Assembly (NCBI GenBank): GCA_044371405.1
Contig: JBILTS010000003.1
Span: 1-41,579 of the forward strand
Length of the DNA stretch: 41,579 nucleotides
Origin: RGEC01 sp044371405
Lineage (GTDB): Bacteria; Bacteroidota; Bacteroidia; NS11-12g; UBA955
Reading direction: 5' to 3'
Below, in pieces: positions 24,522 through 33,600 of the stretch. The stretch's first letter is position 1; each line of letters begins with the position of its first letter. Made by a program: the position numbers and the translations under genes. The notes under the pieces were generated by a model. It was not told where the DNA came from and made no database searches. It was given only the letters and a program-made list of their open reading frames with translations.

Positions 24522-24914
24522 ATGAAAAGACAAATAGAGCAACGGGTCAAGCGTACCCAAAGAGATTACAGTTTAGCCTTTAAATTGCAAGTAATAGAAG
24601 CAATTGAAAAAGGCGAACTTACTTACAGGCAATCCCAGCAGAAGTATGGGATCCAAGGCAAGAGCACTGTTTTGGTTTGGTTAAGAAAATTTGGTACCTT
24701 GGACTGGTCTTTACCAAATCAACGTATTTTGAAATCAAACAAAGAAAAGACACCTGAACAACGGATAAAGGAGTTGGAAGCGGCCTTGGAGGAAGAGAAG
24801 CTTAAATCAAAGTTCCTGGATACAATGATTAACATTGCTGAGAAGCAGTATGGTTTTTCGATAAGAAAAAAGTCTTCCCCCAAACAGCAAAGCAACTCCA
24901 GCAAGCAAAAGTGA
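24522..24914 (+). CDS. IS3-family OrfA (transposase DNA-binding subunit)
   Basis: 130 residues from the ATG at 24522. An N-terminal helix-turn-helix (about 14-60) reads YSLAFKLQVIEAIEKGELTY and then KYGIQGKSTVLVWLRKFG. A leucine-zipper-like coiled coil follows (about 77-105, RIKELEAALEEEKLKSKFLD), the multimerisation segment of IS3-family OrfA proteins. It binds the terminal repeats and, in the frameshifted OrfAB product, becomes the N-terminal half of the transposase. The gene looks intact. A slippery AAAAAAG in the correct phase lies near its end. Its Lys/Gln-rich tail beyond that site appears to be only read-through sequence. Confidence 0.92.
   Translation: MKRQIEQRVKRTQRDYSLAFKLQVIEAIEKGELTYRQSQQKYGIQGKSTVLVWLRKFGTLDWSLPNQRILKSNKEKTPEQRIKELEAALEEEKLKSKFLDTMINIAEKQYGFSIRKKSSPKQQSNSSKQK
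24866..24872 (+). promoter_or_regulatory. Programmed -1 frameshift site (A AAA AAG)
   Basis: The heptamer AAAAAAG is phased exactly as A AAA AAG in the orfA frame. After slipping back one base the -1 frame stays open through 24872-24910 into orfB, giving an OrfAB fusion. This heptamer is the classic signal of IS3-family elements. Confidence 0.8.
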
Positions 24915-25748
24915 CGAGCCTGAGTCACTGTTGTAAACTGTTTGGGATAAGCAGACAGGCATATTATCAGCAATATAAGCGCGACCAGCAGCAATTGCAG
25001 GTTTATAATCAGGTTAAGAATATGGTTGTGGAACAACGTATTTGTATGCCTAGATTGGGTACGCGCAAATTACATTACCTTCTTCGAGATGATTTTGAAA
25101 AGAATAATCTAAAAATAGGCAGGGATAAGCTATTTAGGATTCTACGATCCGAACAGATGCTAATCAGGCCAAGAAAAACTTACACTAAAACTACTATGTC
25201 CAAACACTGGCTTAAAAAGCACCCTAACTTAGTTGTTAATGGTCAGTTTGATAAGGCCGAAGAGCGACATTACCTATGTAAAGACAAAGGACGGTAATGG
25301 TTATCTTTCATTAGTGACAGACGCGGTCAGCAGAAAAATAATGGGGCATCATCTTAGTAATGATCTAAAGACAGAAGGTGTCTTACAAGCCCTAAAAATG
25401 GCCATCAAGAAAAGGCAATACACACACCGTCTCATTCATCATTCTGATAGAGAAATACAATACTGTTCGCAAGAATACCAGAAAGAACTCCAAAGCAACA
25501 ATATTATAACTAGTATGACAGATGACTATGATTGTTACCAAAACGCCCTAGCCGAAAGAATAAATGGAATACTTAAAGATGAATTTTTAATCGATACATG
25601 TAAGGACATAGACCAGGCCCGTAAAGTGATCAAACAATCCGTCAACATTTACAATGGTTTAAGACCACACCTAAGTCTAAACTATAGAACGCCTGATTAT
25701 GTTCACAAAAAATCCCCGGCTGAACTATCAACCGAGGATTTAATTTAG
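24911..25748 (+). pseudogene. IS3-family OrfB (DDE transposase), frameshifted
   Basis: The OrfB sequence is present in two frames. The first (to a stop at 25297) holds the upstream domain with SHCCKLFGISRQAYYQQ and LGTRKLHYLLRDDF. From about 25263 the integrase core continues in the +1 frame: SDITYVKTKDGNGYLSLVTD with the first catalytic Asp, then LIHHSDRE with the second, then NALAERINGILKDEF with the Glu. In intact relatives a W-V/A stretch separates the Glu-rich linker from (S/A)DITY; here GAA-G is followed directly by AGC GAC ATT, so about 8-11 bases are missing at 25259-25263. The invariant Gly of HSDRG is also Glu. Inactive copy, unless the break is a sequencing error. Confidence 0.88.
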
Positions 25749-25759
25749 TTACTTTGATG

Positions 25760-25784
25760 TGTCAACTTATTTTAGGACGACACA
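25760..25784 (-). repeat. Right terminal inverted repeat of the IS3 element
   Basis: On the minus strand begins TGTGTCGTCCTAAAATAAGT, pairing with the left repeat except at positions 4 and 5. It starts 11 bases after the orfB stop. Confidence 0.92.
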
Positions 25785-25787
25785 AAA
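25785..25787. repeat. Possible 3-bp target duplication (AAA), right copy
   Basis: AAA immediately outside the right terminal repeat, matching 24477-24479. The A-rich surroundings make it compatible with, but not proof of, a duplication. Confidence 0.4.
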
Positions 25788-25796
25788 TAATGAAAT

Positions 25797-28031
25797 TTAA
25801 AAGGAAGCACTGAGAGAAAGTACCAGGTTTCTGCCGGAAGCAGAAATTCCGCTTGAGAAGGTTCGATAATTCAGATCAAGTATGTTCTCGGCCGCAAAGG
25901 ATGCTGTAATATATTTATTTACCATCCAGCTGGCTTGAACATTATAGGTTTGCCAGGCTGGTGTTTCCCCTCCCGGGGCGTATTGCGCATTATCTTCTCC
26001 ACTTGGACTGTATTCACGTTTTACTTTTCGCCCATTGAACAGCATAAATGCCTCCCATTGCCAATGATTACTAGACCAGCGCAAGCCTACTCTGCCATGG
26101 TCGGGTGCAATATGGTCTAACGGAACCCAGGCAGATTTTTCATTTATTCTGTAACGGCCAAAAGTGCTATTATAATTAATGTCGGCAAACAGGTTAGATA
26201 ACAGCTGAATTTTAGCGGCAAAATAACCTCCTGTTACATAACCAAGCGCAGAATTCCCCATTTGAAAAACAGGTGTGCGCTGACCTTCAAAATCAAATGA
26301 ATCAGAACCATTATAAACCCCGGGACCATCAACCAGCAATTGCGCAATGCGTGTGTAGTATCCACCCCACTCAAGATGAATTTTTTCACGGTTAAGCCGG
26401 AAACCCAGATCCAGGGTATTTGTACTTTCGGGCTTTAATTCTCTGTTTGGGATAACCAGTTTTCGACCCGGAATACTTTCAAACAGTTTGGTCATATCAT
26501 CCACGTTGGGATTTCTGAAGCCGGAAGCAACACTTGCCTTGAAAAACAATCCATCCCAATCCATTTTCTTGGATATTCCAAAATTATATACGGGCGCAAG
26601 CGTATTCAGTGCGGCTTCGGTGTAAGGAAGTTTCAAGAAGTTATCCGCACTAAAACGGGCGTTTAGCTCATAATAGGTGATGCGTACCCCTCCTTCTAGA
26701 ATAAAATCATTAGGCTTAATTACCAATATCGCATTTGCAAAAACAGCCGCGGATTGTGTATTGGCACCCCCGTCCGCATAGCGTGTATTTTTACTTGTTG
26801 CAGTAGCACCGGTGTTTACATTTCTGGTTGTGGCGGAAGATCGCACATTATTGTATACCCATTCAGCGCCTCCTTGCATCTGGAGTCCTTTGCTCAAATT
26901 TACCGAAAAGTCGTAATTGACGGCAGACATCCCAACCTTGTCGAGCTGCGTAAGTTCGGAGGATGCGCCAAATCTGCGGGTAACACGACCTACTTCGGTG
27001 TTTTGATGTGAAATAATGATTCGATGTCCCCAACTCCCGGATTCAGCCTTAGGAATGGTAAGGGTATACGAAAAAAAATCGCGATTTTGAGGTACATAAT
27101 CCCAGGTTGCAAACCGGAATCTGCCTGCGGACATATCTGTTAGTCGGTCATAACGAGGCACAATAGATGCCCGTGAAAGCTGCACATTCATTGTGTGAAT
27201 AAGATTCCCTGTTTTGACAGAGAGTTTGCTAAATACATCGTTCTGCCTATATGAACTCCCTCTTTGGATATAAGGATTGCTATTTAATATCATGGTATCC
27301 CTGTTATTGATTCTGCCGGCATAGTATTTACGCAGACCAAAAGTATCCCAGGCAGAAAAATGACGTTGCTGCCCCATCCTCAGATCACCAAAATTACTAT
27401 TGCTGGTGCTAAAAATCCATGCCACATTTTTACCGCCCATGGAAAAATTCACATTTGAAATCAATGCATTAGCGGCAGACTGATAACGTAAATTCGCATT
27501 GGTATTGGCAAAACCAAATTTACCCTTTCGAAATTGTGGGTCTCTTGTTTTCATATACACTACCCCACCCAGTGCATCGCTGCCAAATTGGGTAGAACCA
27601 GATCCAAAAAAGACCTCAGCCCTATCCAGCATAAACTGATCCACCGTAATTATATCTTGTAAATGCCCTGCACGGTAGGTAGCGTTATTCATTCGCACAC
27701 CGTCCACCACCAGCAATACCCGACTTGCTTCAAATCCGCGTAGTACAGGGCTTCCTCCGCCTAGCTGACTTTTTTGAACAAACACTTGCCCAGTTTGCGA
27801 TAGCACATCAGCCATTGTTCCTTGCTGTGCAAGCTGCATTTGTTTGGCCGATATTACCTCAATCTGACGGGTGGTATTGGCCCTGCTGGAGCCAAATCGC
27901 TGTGCTGATACCAGAATTTCATCTATATTTTCAAGTTCAGTACTGTCTTTATCTGTTTTTATCTGCTCATTTTGACCTTTGATTGCCGACATCAATAGTA
28001 TTAGAGCAACCAAAATTGATTGTTTTTTCAT
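25797..28031 (-). CDS. TonB-dependent outer-membrane receptor, heme/hemoglobin type
   Basis: 744 residues with a signal peptide (MKKQSILVALILLMSAIKGQ), a TonB-box-like DEILVSA at 37-43, a plug domain at about 48-162 (GGGSPVLRGFEASRVLLVVDGVRMNN, then VEVFFG-like AEVFFGSGSTQFGSDALGGVV) and a 22-strand barrel ending in an aromatic residue (LSLSASF). In the barrel GFRNPNVDDMTKLFE and IPNRELKPES resemble the FRAP and NPNL motifs of heme/hemoglobin receptors. It would import heme or a related ligand using TonB-ExbBD energy. The ligand is inferred only. The small unknown gene upstream is probably cotranscribed. There is no SusC-type N-terminal extension and no SusD neighbour. The downstream terminator is separated from it by the IS. 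Confidence 0.9.
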   Translation of the reverse strand: MKKQSILVALILLMSAIKGQNEQIKTDKDSTELENIDEILVSAQRFGSSRANTTRQIEVISAKQMQLAQQGTMADVLSQTGQVFVQKSQLGGGSPVLRGFEASRVLLVVDGVRMNNATYRAGHLQDIITVDQFMLDRAEVFFGSGSTQFGSDALGGVVYMKTRDPQFRKGKFGFANTNANLRYQSAANALISNVNFSMGGKNVAWIFSTSNSNFGDLRMGQQRHFSAWDTFGLRKYYAGRINNRDTMILNSNPYIQRGSSYRQNDVFSKLSVKTGNLIHTMNVQLSRASIVPRYDRLTDMSAGRFRFATWDYVPQNRDFFSYTLTIPKAESGSWGHRIIISHQNTEVGRVTRRFGASSELTQLDKVGMSAVNYDFSVNLSKGLQMQGGAEWVYNNVRSSATTRNVNTGATATSKNTRYADGGANTQSAAVFANAILVIKPNDFILEGGVRITYYELNARFSADNFLKLPYTEAALNTLAPVYNFGISKKMDWDGLFFKASVASGFRNPNVDDMTKLFESIPGRKLVIPNRELKPESTNTLDLGFRLNREKIHLEWGGYYTRIAQLLVDGPGVYNGSDSFDFEGQRTPVFQMGNSALGYVTGGYFAAKIQLLSNLFADINYNSTFGRYRINEKSAWVPLDHIAPDHGRVGLRWSSNHWQWEAFMLFNGRKVKREYSPSGEDNAQYAPGGETPAWQTYNVQASWMVNKYITASFAAENILDLNYRTFSSGISASGRNLVLSLSASF

Positions 28032-28098
28032 ATTAGCTTGTTTTTAAGTTAGTAAGTGATGAGTGTAAAAGCAATTGATCCGGAAACCGAATCGCGAG

Positions 28099-28599
28099 TT
28101 ATGAAAAAGCTACACTTACTTCCGGAGGCGGAGAAAAAACAGGAATGAATGTTTTAATTGAATTACCAATTTCGGGCAGGTTGATTTGCATTGAATCAGA
28201 AAGGGGAATACTGAGATCAAACACCTTGATTGATGCCGGAGTCTTTATCCAGTGGGTAAAACTTCCACCTTTACTACTCTCCTTTTCGGCCTGCTCTTCC
28301 AGCCATTTTTCAGTAGTATCATCAATTGCCGTTACCAGCCAGAAATCTCCCTTATCTTCAACAGAAACCAAATCATAGCGGTGGCCGTTGTAATCAAATT
28401 CCTTGTATGTGGATGCTTCAGGGTGTTGCAATTTAACCAGCCGGATTTGCTCGGCTAACAACTTTTCACATGCTTTTTCAATTTTGGAATGCATGACAGA
28501 CCTGTGAATTGTCAATGACAGACAATTAATGAGGGGAAACAACAGCAACAGCAATAAAATAATTAACAGGAGCAATTTATTTGGCCATGCGTTGCGCAT
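28099..28599 (-). CDS. Small membrane-anchored protein of unknown function
   Basis: 166 residues from the ATG at 28599; the open frame extends to a TTG at 28626 but a -7 element lies in between. A very hydrophobic helix (about 9-27, LLLLIILLLLLLFPLINCL) anchors the N-terminus, followed by an amphipathic, Lys/Glu-rich stretch with two Cys (INC and KACEK), a beta-rich middle (FDYNGHRYDLVSVEDKGDF, WLVTAIDDT) and a C-terminal part ending SPPPEVSVAFS. I do not recognise a family. It lies 67 bases upstream of the TonB receptor on the same strand, so a role in uptake or sensing of the same ligand is possible but unproven. The hydrophobic helix could be an uncleaved anchor or an unusually long signal peptide. 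Confidence 0.7.
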   Translation of the reverse strand: MRNAWPNKLLLLIILLLLLLFPLINCLSLTIHRSVMHSKIEKACEKLLAEQIRLVKLQHPEASTYKEFDYNGHRYDLVSVEDKGDFWLVTAIDDTTEKWLEEQAEKESSKGGSFTHWIKTPASIKVFDLSIPLSDSMQINLPEIGNSIKTFIPVFSPPPEVSVAFS

Positions 28600-28605
28600 C
28601 GATTG

Positions 28606-28613
28606 CAAAAATA
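28606..28613 (-). promoter_or_regulatory. -7 element of the small membrane protein/TonB receptor unit
   Basis: Minus strand reads TATTTTTG followed by CAATCG, a perfect TAnnTTTG ending 6 bases before the ATG at 28599. It would give a leaderless or nearly leaderless transcript. Confidence 0.5.
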
Positions 28614-28670
28614 AATGAAGCAACAAGAGACTCCATCACTTAATTGTAAAAACTGACCGCTACTATTTGG

Positions 28671-28678
28671 TAACTTTG
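28671..28678 (+). promoter_or_regulatory. -7 element of the thiolase-truA unit
   Basis: Plus strand reads TAACTTTG followed by CCCCAGC, a perfect TAnnTTTG ending 7 bases before the ATG at 28686. The nearest upstream TTG (28644-28646) is 24 bases away, longer than usual. Confidence 0.6.
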
Positions 28679-28685
28679 CCCCAGC

Positions 28686-29885
28686 ATGCAGGAAGTTTAT
28701 GTAATAGATGCCCTCCGCACACCGGTGGGTAAATTTGGTGGAAGCCTTGCCGGCGTTAGACCTGACGATCTGGCCGCCCATGTGATTCGGGAAATTATGT
28801 TGCGCAATCCGGGCATTGATTTTTCTCATACCGATGAGGTAATATTTGGAGCGGCCAATCAGGCTGGAGAAGACAACCGCAATGTTGCCCGCATGGCTTC
28901 GCTGCTGGCGGGATTGCCCGTTACGGTTCCCGGCTATACCGTAAACCGTTTGTGCGCCAGCGGTTTACAAAGCATCATGAACGGCTACATGGCTATCAAA
29001 TCCGGCAGTGCGGAACTGATTATTGCGGGAGGCACTGAAAGCATGACCCGCGCGCCTTTTGTAATGGCCAAAGCAGAAACCGCTTTTCAGCGCAGCACCG
29101 AAATATACGACACCACGATAGGCTGGAGATTTACAAATAAAGCGCTGGCTAGCGCGTATCACCCATACAGCATGGGCGAAACCGCTGAAAACGTGGCCGA
29201 AAAATATGGCATCAGCCGCGAAGACCAAGATGCTTTTGCATGCGGCTCACAAACCAAATGGCGGCAAGCCCATGAGGCAGGTAAATTCAAGGATGAAATT
29301 ACACCGTTCCCTGTGCCCGGTAAAAAAGGCGAAGTTCATTACTTCGAAACAGACGAACACCCTCGGCTAAGCCCTGTGGAGGTGCTGGCCACGCTAAAGC
29401 CCGCCTTTAAAAAAGACGGAACCGTTACGGCAGGAAACAGCAGTGGTATAAATGACGGTGCGGCCAGTTTGATTCTGGCATCCGGAGACGCAGTGAAACG
29501 CTACAACCTTACACCGCTGGCAAGAATAGCTGGTATCGGCGCCGCTGGTGTAGATCCTGCCATCATGGGCATCGGTCCGGTTCCTGCATCGCAGAAAGCA
29601 CTTAAACATGCCGGAATCAGCGTAAAGGACTTATCAGTCGCCGAACTTAATGAAGCTTTTGCCAGTCAGGTATTGGCCAGCATGCGGGAATTGAACATCA
29701 ATCCTGATATCGTAAACCCCAACGGCGGCAGCATTGCCATTGGTCACCCACTGGGTGCGAGCGGTGCAAGAATCAGCACCACACTTTTACACGAAATGAA
29801 AAGAAATGCCGGTGCCAGGTTTGGCTTGGCCACCATGTGTATAGGCGTGGGCCAGGGTTGCGCGGTTGTTTTTGAAAAAGCATAA
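28686..29885 (+). CDS. Thiolase (acetyl-CoA acyltransferase), PcaF/PaaJ-like
   Basis: 399 residues of a complete thiolase II. Catalytic residues are Cys90 in NRLCASG (acyl carrier), His354 in IGHPLGASG and Cys385 in TMCIGVGQG; NEAFASQ provides the conserved Asn/Glu loop. The N-terminal GAANQAGEDNRNVARM segment is characteristic of 3-oxoadipyl-CoA thiolases of the beta-ketoadipate and phenylacetate routes, but it also occurs in some fatty-acid thiolases, so the substrate is uncertain. It cleaves 3-oxoacyl-CoA with CoA into acetyl-CoA and a shortened acyl-CoA, or runs in reverse. No other aromatic or fatty-acid degradation gene is near. Its stop shares one base with the truA start. Confidence 0.92.
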   Translation: MQEVYVIDALRTPVGKFGGSLAGVRPDDLAAHVIREIMLRNPGIDFSHTDEVIFGAANQAGEDNRNVARMASLLAGLPVTVPGYTVNRLCASGLQSIMNGYMAIKSGSAELIIAGGTESMTRAPFVMAKAETAFQRSTEIYDTTIGWRFTNKALASAYHPYSMGETAENVAEKYGISREDQDAFACGSQTKWRQAHEAGKFKDEITPFPVPGKKGEVHYFETDEHPRLSPVEVLATLKPAFKKDGTVTAGNSSGINDGAASLILASGDAVKRYNLTPLARIAGIGAAGVDPAIMGIGPVPASQKALKHAGISVKDLSVAELNEAFASQVLASMRELNINPDIVNPNGGSIAIGHPLGASGARISTTLLHEMKRNAGARFGLATMCIGVGQGCAVVFEKA

Positions 29886-30652
29886 TGCGTTATTTCCTAG
29901 AACTGGCCTATAACGGAGCTGCATTTGGTGGCTGGCAAAAGCAGGAAGAAGTTAGCAGTGTTCAGGCAGTACTGGAAGAAAAATTATCGCTGATTTTAAG
30001 AGAGACGACCGAAGTATATGGATGCGGAAGAACTGATACCGGCGTGCACGCTGCCTACTTTGTGGCTCATTTTGACACGCAAATCGGTGTACCTGAAAAT
30101 ATCGTCTACCGCATTAATGGAATGCTGCCAAAAAGCATAACGGTATTTCATTGCCGACCGGTGAACGAGGAAATGCATGCGCGGTTTTCCGCCACATCAC
30201 GCACATACCGGTATATCATCAGCCATTCAAAAAATCCATTTTTAACCGAAACAGCATATTTTCTCAATTTTAAACCGGATGTGCACTTGATGAACAAGGC
30301 AGCAGAATTGCTTTTACATCATACCGAATACCGCTGTTTTTGCAAGGGTAAAATGCCCGGAGACAACTATAGGTGCACGGTTACGGAAGCCATTTGGAGT
30401 GAAACTACATCAGGTTTAATGTTTACCGTAACGGCCAACCGATTCTTACGCAGCATGGTACGCAGCATGGTTGGAACCCTTTTGAAAGTTGGCTTTGGCA
30501 AAATGACCCTTGAAGAATTCGCAGGGCTGTTGCTATCCGGAAACCGAAATCTGGCGGGTAAATCTGCCCCGCCGCAAGGCCTTTACCTTGTAGATGTTGT
30601 TTATCCAGGATTTGAAAAGTCAGAAATCCTTATTCGGCCCCCAGGCGTTTGA
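29885..30652 (+). CDS. truA: tRNA pseudouridine synthase A (positions 38-40)
   Basis: 255 residues of the TruA family. The catalytic Asp51 lies in YGCGRTDTGVHA; ISHSKNPF and FLRSMVRSMVGTLLKVG are the conserved C-terminal RNA-binding and dimer segments. It converts uridines at positions 38, 39 and 40 of tRNA anticodon stems to pseudouridine. Its ATG overlaps the thiolase TAA by one base, so the two are coupled. The 3' end overlaps the convergent giant gene by 23 bases, with no terminator between them. Confidence 0.95.
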   Translation: MRYFLELAYNGAAFGGWQKQEEVSSVQAVLEEKLSLILRETTEVYGCGRTDTGVHAAYFVAHFDTQIGVPENIVYRINGMLPKSITVFHCRPVNEEMHARFSATSRTYRYIISHSKNPFLTETAYFLNFKPDVHLMNKAAELLLHHTEYRCFCKGKMPGDNYRCTVTEAIWSETTSGLMFTVTANRFLRSMVRSMVGTLLKVGFGKMTLEEFAGLLLSGNRNLAGKSAPPQGLYLVDVVYPGFEKSEILIRPPGV

Positions 30653-33600
30653 GGAAACGATCCACCTGCCTTTGGGTTGCGGGTTTTACGTAAAAATCAT
30701 CTACTTTGAGTTTATCGGCCGTATTTACCAATATCTCATTTAACTTCACATCGCTACTTAGAATATTTGCCACCGTTTTGGTCAGGTTGATGTATATCCA
30801 TTCGTTGCCACCAAAATCAAAGTAGATGTACATGTTTTCACCACCACGCTTATGCTCCAACAACATGGTGGTTTTAATATCCTTATTGATGGGTGTACCG
30901 GCAAATGAAGCCACACTTACATTGTCATTACAATACATCCCCCTGAATTTACTATCCCATCGGAAAGTAGCATCGCTAAGAATCAGCTTGTATTCTGCTT
31001 CGTCTTTTCCGCTCACTTCTCCATTCTTCTCTATGTTTTTAATGATGTTTCTGGCAGTTTTATCCTCTGCCACCATTTCGCCGATGGCATTTTTAAAGAA
31101 GTCTGTGTTGATATTTACAGAACCTCCGCTGCTGGTTTGAAACATTTCTTTCAATCGTGCTACAAAATCCTTGTGCAAAGGAAAATCAAGCATCATGGCA
31201 AGGTTGAACACAAAACTGCTGTCGCCTTCTTTCAGGTCTGCTGTACCCGCATTTTTAAACTTTATATTGGTTCCTTCCAGTCCAAAATCCAGCGGACCTT
31301 CGGCGTGCACCGTATGGTTTTTCTCGTTCAGCTGAATGAAACTGCCCTTGAGACCGTCGTTAAGGAGTTTTTCTTTGCTGCCGGCAAAAAAGCTCTGTTT
31401 TTCATGATCATAATAGAAAATACCGGTATCGTTGGTCACATCAGGATCGCTGTAGCGGCGTTTCCAGCTGAAGAACAGGGGATATACATGGCTACTGTCA
31501 TTGGCGACAAAAAGACCTACATACTGCTTTTTGTTATCCTTATCACGCGGATCCTGCACGTTGATAATTACATTTTTGGGATCAACGCGGTCGCTGTAGC
31601 GCAGCCAGGCAGAGGGCAGAATATTTTTGAAAGTATGCAGGGGTTTGACGTATCCCGTAAACTGAAGATTCTGCTCTGTACTTAAAATTTGTGCGAAACC
31701 TTTGTAGCCGATCTTGGTATCGAGTGTGAAATTTTGTGATTCATCAATTCTGCCCCAACCTTCAATATTCTTATCGCGGTTAACAATGATGCTGTCGAGG
31801 AAAAACTCTTGTCTTTTGCCCAGTTTATTAACGTACTGGTATAAACCGGATCCACGCATCTTGTTTTTACCATAAATCTTGAGGCGGCTTCGATAAATTT
31901 CATGATACTTGTCAATACGATTGGCAAACAGCCGTGCGCTGTCAACAATGTCCATATCGCCATTTTCGCGGATTGTAACCTTCCCATCTTTCAGTACAAC
32001 ACGGCTATCAGCAATATCGATGAATGGAATTTGCTGCACATTCAAGGTATAATCTTTCAGGTTATAAATGCCCCGAACACCGGCAAACTTTAAGCTATCC
32101 TGGGTGGGGTTGGTACTCATCCAAAGCGGCTGTTTACCTGCCATGGCGGCATTCATTCTTGCCTCTATGGTTTTGCCATTCATATCCCAGCGATAATCGT
32201 TAAGGTTAGTGACATAACTATTGTAGGGGAAGCGCGTTTCAGAGCCCGCTTTATTCGTTGTAAATGACCCTATCCGGGTATCAAAATCCATGGTACCGCG
32301 TATATCTTTAGTCTCAAAAGCCACTTTTGTGCTGTCTGCTCCATATATGGTAAGGTTGGCTTTTTCTGCGGATGTTTTATTGGGTGCAAACAACATCTCA
32401 TCGCTGCTGAATCTGGCTTCAGGCCAAGCCAAAGTTCCATTACCTGTAACTTTAGATGGTTTTTGGGTAATGGTTCCGGTGAAATCGTATTCTGATTTAA
32501 ATACCTTAATGGGTGTGGCTCCATTGGTGATATTAAATTTATCATGATAGGGTATCCATTCCATCTCAGCGTTAGATGCATATACTTGCGGATAAATAGC
32601 ACTCTGGGGCAAATCATAGGAATCCACGGTGCCTTTGGCTGTTTTGGGCAGTAATAAAATGCGTTGAAATTTAGTGGTTGAACCGCTGTAGGCAATATTT
32701 CCCTGTTCGCCATAAAAACCGCGTTCGCTGAGGTTCATCACCATCTCTCCGGTGCCTTTTCCTCTATACATGCTGTAACCACCCGGTGGGGTTGGCGTAA
32801 CAAATCCAAGGGAATAGTCCGGCTGAATGTATACATAATGTCTGAATTCCGGAAAAATACCATCACTTTTAAACAGGCCATCAAACCGCAAACCTGCAAT
32901 GGTAAAGTTATCAAGACTATCAATGGTAAACGGATCTATCACAAACTTAAAAGTTTCAGCTTTGTATTGTCCGCCATGGATTGATGGTTTATCATATAAT
33001 ACTTCAGAACCTTTCAGGGCTTTGAAAATTGGGTATTCGGGGTAGTTGACAAGGCCGGATTTGTTGTTTGGTTTGTCGATATAAAGGGTTCCATTTATGT
33101 TGCGCAGCACGCTTTTGATGGGTATGAGTGAACGCCCGGTACTATCAGGAAAATATAACCTGAGACTATCAATAATATCGGATCTTACCAGAAAATTCCC
33201 GTAATCAAATTCAAATTTCTTTCCAAAAAAGTCAAATCGACCTGCACGAACCATACCGCCAAAGCGGATACGCCGATTTTTGAGCAGGGTAACCTGTTGT
33301 TCGTATGGCACCACAACTACGTTTTGCGAGTCGGAGAAGAAAAACTTTTGTACCCCCTCCACATTCATTTCATTGCTCAGCAAATTAAGGGTTAGGTTAC
33401 TGCGTTTTGAGATTAGGGAAGAAAGTCGGATTACATCATAATCGCGGTTTTTTTCATGGCTTTGAACCCACCGAAAAAGTTTGGTACGAAACATGGCGGA
33501 GTCCTGATCTGGGAAATAGGTAATGAAACCGGCATCGTGCCATTCTATGAAAGGTGCTCTGAGGTGCTCGGGCTGCATTTTGCAGAATTCTGCATAATCT

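Larger units (their letters stand above)
24480..25784 (+). mobile_element. IS3-family insertion sequence, about 1305 bp, decayed
   Basis: Bounded by 25-bp imperfect terminal inverted repeats with 23 matches: left 24480-24504, right 25760-25784, both starting TGT and sharing CGTCCTAAAATAAGTTGACA inward. Inside are an orfA with helix-turn-helix and an orfB with DDE integrase sequence, overlapping in the -1 frame behind an A6G slippery site, the IS3-family arrangement. The transposase reading frame is broken in orfB, so the copy should not transpose by itself. It sits between the stop of the TonB receptor gene and that gene's terminator. Confidence 0.93.

Noticed and set aside
30447..30475. Direct repeat CGCAGCATGGT in truA
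   Set aside because: It encodes the RSMVRSMVG segment that is normal for TruA.
31137..31685. 182-codon plus-strand open frame inside the giant gene
   Set aside because: Antisense shadow; no start signals or known motif.
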